This document shows, in pieces, positions 1 through 12,800 of a DNA stretch of 64,000 nt. The position numbers were made by a program, and so were the translations under genes. Below the pieces are notes generated by a model. The model had not been told where the DNA came from. It did no database searches and was given only the letters and a program-made list of their open reading frames with translations. Origin of the DNA: Galeruca laticollis (taxonomy: Eukaryota; Arthropoda; Insecta; Coleoptera; Chrysomelidae); contig OY998185.1 in NCBI GenBank assembly GCA_963921935.1, positions 54,265,717 to 54,329,716 on the forward strand, in the 5' to 3' direction. Positions within the stretch are counted from its first letter, which is position 1. Every line of letters begins with the position of its first letter.

Positions 1-857
1 ACTCAAGCAGCAAAATGTAGTATGTCAAATGGGCAGAATGGACTTTGTTGCTTTAAATGTTTCAAAATATGACATCACCTGAAGCCTTATATGCTGGCTT
101 AAATTATGTAAGGTTTAGTTAGGTTATATTGAAAATAAAAAAATATCCTTATATCTCCTAAAATATGCAACCTAGACTTTTAACACTATATTAACAAAAT
201 TTAGTAACAACCTTACAACTTTTATTTCTATAGGTAATAATAACGATGATGAGGAGTGGGTTATTTATAATTAATAACCTTGTATATCATTGTTAAAAAA
301 GGACGGTAAATATATTTTTTATGATTGTACATAATGGCAATACCTCAAAACTAACCTAAAATTAAAAAGAATATACTTTGGCCACATTTAGAGACGTTAT
401 TTAATCCGTTAGGGTATACAGGACATAACAATCGGGTATTAATTTTTTTCTCTTCTCATTTAGGGGATTGTACCTCCCCCTGTTCGATATTATATATCTT
501 CTAAAATTTTAAAATAAATAATTTAAAATAACCACTATTAATTCGATCCCTCTTTCACAGCTGCGCGAATTTTTACATTTACAAAAATTATTTTGGTATT
601 TACCATATCACTACTTATTTATTTTTTTGTTAAATTTCGTATTCAGCTGATGTTACAAAACGAGGTAACTCAAAATTTGAAATAATTGCGTCAATCCCGT
701 TGACCGCGCCATTTTCAGTTTCTCCGTTTTGTATACGAAACTCTCTACTTATGTAACAACTAAATACAGTACAAAATTACTTTGGTCTTTACAAAATACT
801 AATAAGTGGAATTTTTTTTAATTATTATTAATAATAATAAGTAAACGAGACTTGTTC
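1..857. other. AT-rich intergenic/3' flank, no gene seen
   Basis: I see no coding or RNA gene here. It lies just downstream (minus strand) of the proposed last exon of the BTB/Psq gene. A minus-strand AATAAA hexamer lies at 618-623, about 235 bases past the stop codon, and could be the polyadenylation signal of that gene. Confidence 0.4.
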
Positions 858-3800
858 TCATTTACTATGATCGCTGTTGCTCTCGGAATGATCTGAGTTA
901 TTGTTGATTTTACCTCCTTCGCTTCTTTCTTTCTTCACGATTGTTATATCAGGACAGTTTGCCAACGATGATGACGTACCTGATGACATATTATAAATGC
1001 CACGTTATTTTATCAAAAACATTCACGAATATTACTCCAAATAAACTCAAAATTAAACGACTTTTAACGAAAATGCAACGTCAAAGTGCAAAACATAACC
1101 TCTAATACCACGAACAACTACTACTCCAGTTCAGCCCTGGTGTTTGTTTACATTACCGAGCGAACTTGTTGTCAAGTGACATTTCTAGATATGTAAACAA
1201 ACGGCAGGGCCGGACTGGCCAGTAAGCTTCTCACTACAATATAAAGGAACCTTACTCTTGAGTAAAATTCATATTTTTGGACAAACCTCGTATACGACTG
1301 ATAAAATTTTACAACTGATGATTTCAGAACATTCGGAACATTTTATCAAGAATAACTTTTTTTCCTATAATTAATAAGTTGACTGTCATTATCATTAACC
1401 AGAAAGAACGAACCAGTACGGCCCTGGTTTTTGTTTACATTACTGAGCGAACTGTGACATTTCTAGATATGTAAACAAACAGCAGACCCGGACTGGCTCG
1501 GATGCTTCTCATGGCAATATAAAGGATCTTTATTCTTAAGTAAAATTCATATTTTCGGACAAACCTTGTATACGACTGAATTTTTTTCTCATCTAATAGT
1601 TGTATTTTAGGTTTCATAAAATTCGGAACATTTTATCTAGAATAACTTTTTTTCCTAAAATTAATAATTAAAAAGTTGACTGTCATTGTCTTCAACTAGA
1701 AACGTACGAACCAGTACGGCCCTGTTTTTTGTTTACATTACTGAGCGAACTGTGACATTTCTAGATATGTAAACAAACAGCAGGCCCGGACTCGCTCAGA
1801 TGCTTCTCATGGCAATATAAAGGATTTTTATTCTTAAATAAAATTCATATTTTTGTATACGAGTGAATTTTTTTTAAACCTAATGGTTGTATTTTAGGTT
1901 TCAGAACAAGCAGAACATTTTATCAAGAATAACTTTTTTTCCTAAAATATGTCTGTTTTTGATTTTGTATAGTTTTTTCCAGATAATCCAATTTTCATAA
2001 ATTTTCCGCCCGAAATGATTTTTTTCTCGTGCAAAATTTGATCAAATCAATTTTTTTTTCGATTTTCAATCCAAAGGGCCTCCTTTGGAATCGGAAGTTT
2101 TAAAAAAAAGTTAACTTTGATGTTTTATAACTCGGTTTGTATTATCTATTGAAAGTTGCTATATTTATTTATAATAGTATGAACGCTCCTATTTCGATTT
2201 TCACTAATTTCAGTCTTTCCATTCCATAGTCGTAGTTACTACAAATTTTTTTAAGGTAATTTTTTACAAAAATGTTTACTCCAACTTTAACCACCTATAT
2301 TTTCTACAAATATGAAATGGAAGAATTGAAATATAGCCAGTAATCAAGATGCATCTTTTCTCTAACGAATTGTGTAATAATTAAGTTGATACATTTAATA
2401 ATTTTGGAATTATAGAATTTTTTATGAAGGCATGTTAATCATTTTTCAAAAATTATGTGGTTCTGGCCTGAAAAATGGAAATTTGGATTTACAGGGAAAA
2501 TATGGGAAAAATTATGCAATTTTATGTATTTTGTGTCGGATAACCCAAAAAACATGCCAGTTTTTGTTTTTGATGCATAGTTTTCCGGAAAATTCCATTT
2601 TAACGAATTTCCGTAAATTATCCACCAGAAATATTTTTTTTAAAACAACTGATAAATAACGATGTTTTTTGCCCGAAAGTCTGTGTTTTTGTTGTTTTAT
2701 ATGAAAATAGAAGTATTTATGAAAAAAATGAGCACCGGATTAAGTGTCTAGAGCGACAAAAATACGAATATAGAGCGACTTGAAAAAAACCTCATTTTTT
2801 TGGAAAATTTTGAATTTCTCAAAAACTAGTTAACTTACAGCAAAAATAAAAAAATCTATTCTTTCGATATACAAAAAGCTACAACTTAGCCAATTTTCAT
2901 AATGATTTAATTTTTTTTTAACCGAGTTAAAAATTAAAAACGAACAAAACCTTTTTAGCAAATTTTGAGGTTATGTGAAAAAGATTTTCAAACGAAAGTT
3001 GTGTATTTTTTAATTATCAACAACTTTTTCATTCAACTTCTTTCGATAAAATAAGTATTTAAGCCGTAAATCTCACATTTAAAAAAGGCCTTTATTGAGA
3101 AAAACGCCTTTTTTTGAAAATTTTGAATTTCTCAAAAACTGGTTAACCTCGAGCAAAAATACTTGTTTGACATTTTTACCCAAATTTTGAGTTTATGTGA
3201 AAAATATTTTCAAACAAAAGTTGTGTATTTTTTTAATTATCGACATATTTTCCTTTTAACTTTTTTCGATAAGATACGTATTTAGGCCACAAATCTAAAA
3301 AACACACTTACGTTTTAAAAAACGCCTTTTTTTTGAAATTTTTGAATTTTTCAAAAACCAGTTAACTTAGAGCAAAACTAGAAAAATTTCCTCTTTCGGG
3401 ATACAAAAAGCTACAATTGAGCCAATTTTCATATTTTTTGGTCGAGTTAAAAATTAAAAACGAACAAAACATTTGTTTCACATTTTTACCCAAATTTTGA
3501 GGATATGTGAAAACTATTTTCAAACAAGTGTATTTTTCAATAATCGACAACTTTTTTTCGATAAGATACGTATTTAAGCCGCAAATCTAAAAAACACTCT
3601 CACATTTGAAAAGAACGTTTTTTTTGAAAATGTTGAATTTTTCAAAAACTAGTTAACATAGAGCAAAAATAAAAAAATCCACTCTTTCGGGATACAAAAT
3701 GGTACAATTGAGCCAAATTTCATATGTTTTGGTTGAGTTAAAATTAAAAACGAACAAAACATTTGTTTCACATTTTTACCCAAATTTTGAGGTTATGTGA

Positions 3801-6800
3801 AAAAAAAATTCAAACAAAAGTTGTGTATTTTACAATTATCGACAACTTTTCCATTTAACTTTTTTCGATAAGATACGTATTTAGGCCGCGAATCTAAAAA
3901 ACACTCACATTTGAAAAAAAACGCCTTTTTTATTGGAAAATTTTGAATTTTTCAAAATCTAGCTAACAGAGCAAAAATAAAAAAAACATACTGTTTCGGG
4001 ATACAAAAAGCTACAACTGAGCCAATTTTCATAATGATCTGATATTTTTTGGCCGAGTTAAAAATTAAAAACGAACAAAACATTTGTTTCACATTTTTAC
4101 CCAAATTTTGAGGTTATGTGAAAAAAAAATTCAAACAAAAGTTGTGTATTTTACAATTATCGACAACTTTTCCATTTAACTTTTTTCGATAAGATACGTA
4201 TTTAGGCCGCGAATCTAAAAAACACTCACATTTGAAAAAAAACGCCTTTTTTATTGGAAAATTTTGAATTTTTCAAAATCTAGCTAACAGAGCAAAAATA
4301 AAAAAAACTTACTGTTTCGGGATACAAAAAGCTACAACTGAGCCAATTTTCATAATGATCTGATATTTTTTGGCCGAGTTAAAAATTAAAAACGAACAAA
4401 ACATTTGTTTGACCTTTTTACCCAAATTTTGAGGGTTATGTGAAAAAGGTTTTCAAACAAAAGTTTGCATTTTTCAAGAATCGACAACTTATCCTTCTAA
4501 CTTTTTTCGATAAGATACGTGTTTAGGCCGCAAATCTAAAATACACTCACATTTGAAAAAAACGCCTTTTTTTGAAAATCTTGAATTTTTCAAAAACTAG
4601 TTAACTTAGAGCACAAATAAAAAAATCTACTCTTTCGGGATATAAAAAGCTACAATTGAGCCAATGTTCATAATGATCTTATTTTTTTTGGTCGAGTTAA
4701 AAGTTAAAAACGAACAAAACATTTGTTTGACGTTTTTACCCAAATTTTGAGGTTATGAGAAAAATATTTTCAAACAAAAGTTGTGTATTTTTCAATTATC
4801 GACATCTTTTCCATTTAACTTTTTTCGATAAATAAGTATTTAAGCCGCAAATCTAAAAAAGCAGGCTGTATCTCACATTTAAAAAAACGCCTTTTTTGAA
4901 AATTTTGAATTCTTCAAAAACTAGTAAACTTAGAACAAAGAAAAAAATTGTACATTTTCCGGATACAAAAAGCAACATTTGAGCCTTTTTTCATAATGAT
5001 CTGAATTTTTTTGGCAGAGTTAGAAATTATAAACGAACAAAAAAAACATTTGTTTGCGATTTTTACCCAAATTTTGAGGTTATGTGAAAAAATGTTTGAA
5101 ACGAAAGTTGCGTATTTTTCAATTATCAACAACTTTTCTCTTTAACTTTTTTCGATAAGATACGTATTTAGGCCCCAAATCTAAAAAACTCTTACGTTTG
5201 AAAAAAACGCCTTTTTTGAAAATTTTGAATTCTTCAAAAACTAGTTAACTTAGAGCAAAAATAAAAAAATCTACTCTTTCGGGATACAAAAAGCTACAAT
5301 TGAGCCAATTTTCAGAATGATTTGATTTTTTTTGGTCGAGTTAAAAAGTAAAAACAAACAAATCACTTGTTTGACATTTTTACCCAAATTTTGAGTTTAT
5401 GTGAAAAATATTTCCAAACAAAAGTTGTGTATTTTTTTAATTATCGACATCTTTTCCTTTTAACTTTTATCGATAAAATAAGTATTTAAGCCGCAAATCT
5501 AAAAAACACGCTCACATTTGAAAAATTAAAAACGAACAAAACATGTATTTCAAATTTTTACCCAAATTTGGAGGTTATGTGAAAAATATTTTCAAACAAA
5601 AGTTATGCATATATCAATTATCGATAACTTTTCCCTTTAACTTTTTTCGATAAAATACGTATTTAGGCCGCAAATCTAAAAAACACACTCCTTTGAAAAA
5701 AAACGCCTTTTTTGAAAATTTTGAATTTCTCAAAAACTAGTTAACTTAGAGCAAAAATAAAAAAATCTACTCTTTCGGGATACAAAAAGCTACAATTGAG
5801 ACAATTTTCATAATGATCTGATTTTGGTTTCGTCGAGTTAAAAATTAAAAACGAACAAAACATTTATTAGACATTTTTACCCAAATTTTGAGGTTATGTG
5901 AAAAATATTTTCAAACAAAAGTTGTGTATTTTTCAATTATCGACATCTTTTCCCTTTAACTTTTTTCGTTAAAATATGTATTTAAGCCGCAAATCTAAAG
6001 AACAATCACATTTGAAAAAAACGCCTTTTTTTGGAAAATTTTGAATTTTTCAAAAACTAGCAAAAATAAAAAATCTACTCTTTCGGGATACAAAATGCTA
6101 CAATTGACCCACTATTCATAATGATCTGATTTTTTTTGGCAGAGTTAAACATTAAAAACGAACAAAAACAAAACATTTATTTGCCATTTTTACGCAAATT
6201 TTGAGGTTATGTGAAAAAACGTTTCTAACAAAAGCTGTGTATTTTTCAATTATCTATAACTTTTCCATTCAACTTTTTTTGATATAATCAGTATTTACGC
6301 AGGAAATCGCAAAAAACGTTTTTCACCCCTTTTCCACTCCCACCCCTCAACAACCGGGATGACCCAGCTCCTACTTTTTTGTTTTTAAAAGTACTATTTC
6401 TTCCCTTTCCCGGTGACCTCAGTCCGTTAGGAATTTTTCGGTAAATTGACCTCTTTTTGAGCTATACTAAACCCTTCAACTTTGGGACACCCTATACATA
6501 TCCAAACCACCCCAATCTATTACAACATCAATTTCATTTTATAATATATCAGATATCATACTTACCACTAGGAGTAACGGTCGGCATTAAATTTTTAAAC
6601 ATGCTGGAATTATTCGAAGGTACGTCAGGCAAAATGGAATCGGCTTCTTCGTCCGAATCATCGTATGATTCACCAGCGACTGATTGCCTACTCGAATTAG
6701 CGTCACTGGTGTCCATTTGCGACATGGATATCAAATAATTCGAGAGGGTTTGCGGCGTGACGTTCAATTGCTCCGCTGCTCGGAATAAAGTGATTTCTTT

Positions 6801-9800
6801 ACGTTTTAGTTTCAATAGAACGTCAGTGGGGCCTTGTTCCGTCCAAAAATCGCGCACCCTGCAATAAGAACAAGTTGAAGAGTCGCTAATTTTTTTTTTA
6901 CTAATCTTACCTGTAAGGATGTTTCAAACACCCGTAGGAATCCCTGTATCTGCCGTACAAAGTACCGTAAGATACTCCTAACAATTCAGCAGCTACTTTC
7001 ATCTCCAAGTTCTTCGTTTTAATAGCGTCCATCACCCTCTTTGTGAACGGTTCTTCCCAAAACTGCTGTCTTCTACCGGTGTTTAAGTAATCGTTCATTT
7101 TAATGACGTCGGGCCACTCTTTTTCCAAAGCTGGTGTGAGGAACGATTGATTCCCAGACGTAGTGACGTTGGAGTTTGACGTAGAAGATTTATTTAAAGA
7201 ACTAATTTCCATTTTAACTTTTGATTCGTTTGCGGAGAAAGAAGTATTGCTTCTATCGTCGACTGTTACTTCGTCTTCTTCGTTGGACTGTAAAAATATT
7301 GTAATAATATTGGCGCCCAAAGTCTAGAGAAAATTTTATCTCTCATTTATATATTATATTGTACCACACGTTTGCATTTGCTTTGACGCATAACAACAAA
7401 ATCAGCAATTTTGACAATAGTAATTTTGTTAAGTCATAAGTCGGTTTCAAATGATCTATACAGTGAGTGAAAAAGCTCAAACTGTAATAATTTATGCAGA
7501 AACGAAATCAATAATCCAAACAAGTAGGATATTGAGAAGGAAATTTATGAAAAATCCGGCGTCAGTGAATATAATTAAAAAATGGTATGTACAATTTATC
7601 GAAACTGGTTGCATTGCACACTTAAAAAACCCAAGAAATAATGATGGTCTTTTAAACAAGTTGATGTCAATTAATGAAGTGCTACTTGATAACAATCATA
7701 AAATTAGCAAGAGTGACGTTCAAAGATCTCTAAAAATTTTAAAACTAACTCCATACAAAATTCATACTTATCAAAAATTGTACGGGTCAGATTATGAAAA
7801 ACGAGTAATGGTATGTGAGACTTTACTTGACTTATTAAGAAACGAACCAAATTGATTATTAACTATGTCTGGTGAAGCAATGTTTCACATTAATGGCATG
7901 TGTAACAAACATAATTGTAGAATATGGGGTTCTCAAAAACCAATTTCTTTTAATGAATTTCAGAGAGTTAGTCCAAAAGTAAACGTTTGGTGTGCATTAT
8001 CTCGGCGAAAAATCTATGGTCCTTTTTTCTTTTCGGAACCAACAGTGACAGGTACTAATTACACGGATATATTGGAAACATTTTTTATCCGCAACTAGTT
8101 CAAGATGGAATTAGCGACGACGTTAACTTTCAACAAGACGGGCACCACCACATTATTCGTTATTAGCACGAGATTCATTAAAAACGTTTTTTAATGATAA
8201 GTGGATAGGTCGAGCTGGACCGATTGAATGGGCACCACGGTCTCCTGAATTAACTGTCCCAGATTTTTTTCTCTGGGGATATGTGAAGGATAGGTGCTAC
8301 AATGCTAAGCCTAACAATTTAGCAGAACTAAAAAATAATATCGGGAACATTATTGAAAACATTCCGCAATAAGTATTAGAAAATTAATTTGAAAATTTAA
8401 AATTTCGCTTACAGTTATGCATAAACGAAGAGGGTAGGCATATGCAGCATTTATTGTAACTTTTTTGTTCTTCGTTCTTTATATGCATTGAATAATGTTA
8501 TTATGTTTTCTTACTAAATAAACTGTTTGTCAGATTTGTTGGCAATTATTTACGTAATTAAAAATGCATACTACATGAAACCGACTTAAATGATTTTGTT
8601 ATGCGTCAAACGGTCACAGCATGAGTTGATTTTAGGCATAAAAATACGTTCATATAAAACTACTAATTAAAAATGTACTACTACATGCAACCTCGAATAT
8701 CTTTGTTGTTAATGAAACAAAGGATAGAAAACTATACATTTTTGTAAAGGAGAATGAGATAAAAAATTATAGGGTGTTCCATTTAAAATAATACATATTT
8801 TCCCCTTTGAATTTGACCAACATTAGTAAAACACCCTGCGTTAATGAGATGAAATACCAGCGAAGCCTAAAAAAATCTCTTTGATAAACTAGTGAAACTA
8901 GTGAAAACCCCATCTCTTTGGAGCAATTAATAATCTGGGCATTTATGTTTAAAATCAGTCACTCTTATTTGGGACACCGTGTATTTTAAAGGAGTACTAT
9001 TAAAGGTATAATTTATAAGGAAAAAATTGTGTGTGTACTACACGTTCGCATTTCTGAGATATTGTGCATGAAAATCTAGTTACTGGAGAATTAAGAAACA
9101 TTTTCATTTAAAAAATCACACAGACCAAAATATTCAAAATATTGAGCTCATATTTTGAAGGAGTACTTTTAAAGGTATAATTTATAAGCACAAAAATCGA
9201 GAATGTACCACACGTTCACATTTTCGAGGTACGGAGCGCCAAAGTCTAATTACTGGAAAATTAAAAAAACACTTTCCCTTTAAAAATCGTGCAAACCAAA
9301 ATATTTAAAATATTGATCACTCATTTTAAAGGAGTGATCTCAAAGGTATAATTTATAAGGAAAAAAATTGGGAATGTACCATACATTCACATTTTCGAGA
9401 TACGGAGCGCCAAAGTCTAGTTACTGGAAAATTAAGAAAATTTTTCACTTAAAAAAACGCACAGACCAAAATATTTAAAATATTGAGCTCATATTTTAGA
9501 GGAATATTCTCAAAGGTATAATTTATGAAAAAAAAAAAATTTGAAACTTCCACACGTTCTTATTTCTGAGATATCGAAATTCAAAGTCTACTTTCGGAGG
9601 CCTAACCTGGCAACGTTCTCGACAACGTGTACGAAAGTCTGCTCTTTATTAAACAGTGATGCCTAAAGTTTAATAAACATAAACAACTTTTTGTAATAAT
9701 CACAAGTTCAGTAGCCACCAGTGCATCAGTAATTTGAAAATCAGTGTTTTTTAGGAACATTTACAAGGTAAACCAAAAACTACCTAATTACCATCGGTTA

Positions 9801-12800
9801 TCTGTAAATTCCAAAGGAAGACAGGGCCGCACTTAACAGGCAAGTCCATGTCATTACTTAAAAATGGGATGAATTTCCGCCTTTAGGAACTTCAAATGGG
9901 GGAGTTCAGAACACAGCAAGCACATCATCACTGCCTTATTCATATATAGCCAGCCAAAGCAATTCAACCTTCCCCAAAAAAACAGCAAGCAATTGTCTTT
10001 AATGCACTGGACAATACAAAATTGGAAGAATATATAGATGCGGTGGGAGATATAATTATGCCAAAAAATATTTTGTTCGCTTCTCGGATTTCTAACAATA
10101 GAATATGTATTTAGCTCACCAATGAAAAAATTGTTAACGACTTCGTATCTACTAATAATGGAATTATCACAGTTAACCATCAACGTATTCAAGCACGAAG
10201 ATTATTAAACCCAAACATACGATTGATTATTTCAAATGTGTGTCCCTCAATACCTCATAACATCATTGAAGCTGAGCTTGTTAATATTGGACTGAATTTG
10301 GAAACTCGATTGAACTTCCTTAAGATTGGCACACGAAATCCGGAATATAAACACATTTATAGTTTTCGTAGACATATTTACATCTCTCCTCCTGGTCAAA
10401 TCATAATACCTGAATTTCTGGACTTCAATTATGATAATACATCTTACCGAATATTCCTATCTTTAGACAATATCTGTTTTACTTGTAAACAACATGGTCA
10501 CACAGCAAATAATTGTTCTCACTCTAAAGTACTTCCAAATATGGTATTACTGGACTCAACTCCCAAATCTCCAGTATCCACAAATAAAGTTTAACCAACA
10601 AATATTCCCACTCTTGCACATTCACAATCAAGCTGTATTTCTAATCAAGATAACCTTATGGTTTCTAATGTAATGGAATGCTCTAACAACCATATAAGTA
10701 TAACAAATTTAGATATGTAGCCAGATTTCAATCCAGTAGATAAACCGTCAAACACATCACTTGAAATTACCAAATTACCAGAGCAATCCCAAAGGCAATC
10801 AAATTTATCATTTGACATTCCAAACGAATCTGAACAAACTAAGACGATTTCTGCGGCTTGTAAACGTCAAATCTCTACTTCACCTGATTTAGAAAACCAA
10901 AAACCTGATGAAGAATCTTTTAGACGTCCGAAACCTTCAAAAAATGTAAAACTAAGAAAAACGCAGAAGAATTAACTCACCTTTTAGAACCTATAAAAGA
11001 TCTCCTAGTTATTTTCAAACCACCAAATTTTATGAACTTTACCGAGTGATGTGATTTTATAGTTAATGCCCCTGGGTCTAAGCATGCTGCAAGCATAGCA
11101 AAAAACTACACTAACGACTTACACAATTTGAAAAATCTACTAACATTTGTTCATAAAAACATCGAAAACACATCTGTAAAAAATAATATAACAAGGATTA
11201 AGAAAAAATTGACGGAAGATGCTGACCTAACATCAACAGACGAAGAAAGCGATATCTCTTCTCACTCTGGTTTTTCAAGATAAAATAATGGCTCACTCAA
11301 ATTTTATTCTTCAGTGGAACCTAAATGGTTTTTACTCCCACCTATCCAACATACAACTCTTAATCAATGAATTGTCACCGTTAATACTAAGCCTGCAAGA
11401 AACTCACCTCAAAGGAAATAAGCTTCCCCTACACCAGTTTTTGAAAAAATAGACCAGTTCAAACAATTGCTAGTGGAGGAGTTGCCATGTTAATCAACAA
11501 TTTTATTGAAGCTGCACACATTCCTCTCAACACCAATTTGGAGGTAATAGCCGTATCTGTAATTCATCATGTTAAGTTAAACATTTGTAATTTTTATCTG
11601 CCTCATCCAGATAAACAGTCACTCAACGAACTTCAAAACATAATTGAATCAATTCCAGCTCCAAAGATTATACTCGGGGATTTCAATTGTCACAATGTTG
11701 CCTGGGGTTCGCAATCCACCGACAGCAATGGGGACTCTCTATTAAATTTTATTAATAACAACAACTTAATCCTGTTAAACTCCGGCAAACCTACGAGGTT
11801 TAACGCCTATAATGGTACCATGTCAGCCTTAGATGTATCTCTCTGCAGTCCATCAATATCATCTCTAACATGGGATACTCTAGATGATCTGCATGACAGT
11901 GACCACTTCCCTATAATTATAAACCATCCTTCAGATATAATTCCTGAAGCAATACCTCCACAAATATGGAAAATAAAATCAGCAAACTGGAATAAATATG
12001 CAGATTTAATAGACCTCTACATGTCAAATTACATAGTGACATCTAACATAACAAGTAGCATTATGTCCTTTAACGAAATTATTACAAAAGCGGCTATTGA
12101 AACAGTAGGAAAAACAAAAATAATCAAAAAGAGTCCTGTCCCATGGTGGAATCCAGAGGTAGCAGAAGCAATAAAAATCACTAAACATTCATTTAACAAA
12201 TATAAAAGGCTTAAATCAGCGGAGAATCTTAACGATTTCCAAAGATGTAGAGCTAAATCCAGATATTTGATCAAGAAATACAAAAAACAAAGTTGTATTT
12301 CGTACAAATCAACAATAAACTCAGCCACACCACTTAGTATGGTTTGGGATAAAATTAGAAAAATAAAAGGATCAAGTTCATTCAAACACATAAATAACTT
12401 GGCCACAACAATAAAATAATATCTGACAATCAAGAAATAACAGAAGTTTTAGCTGAAACCTACGAGCTAAATAGCAGTGACGCTAATTACACAAAAGCCT
12501 TTAATGAACATAAAACAAGAACTGAACTGGTAGACGATATAATACGTGATGATGACAGCTATCTAAACGTGCCCATATCATTACAGGAAGTTAAAGAAAG
12601 CCTCATGACTACAAAAAACTCTGCAGCAGGTCCCGATGAAATTCCTCCAATATTTCTTCAGAAACTTGAAAAAATCTTAAATAACCGAGTCAAATGGCAC
12701 TTAGAGAAACTAAATTATTTCCTTCCTTCCACAGAACAGAAAAGACCAGGTTGTTTTAAACAGGTTAAGAATAGGACATTCAGCCCTCACACATCTGCAT

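Noticed and set aside
2432..6738. Short frames inside and beside the 321-bp satellite
   Set aside because: They repeat with the satellite units or overlap antisense to BTB/Psq exon 4; no independent support.
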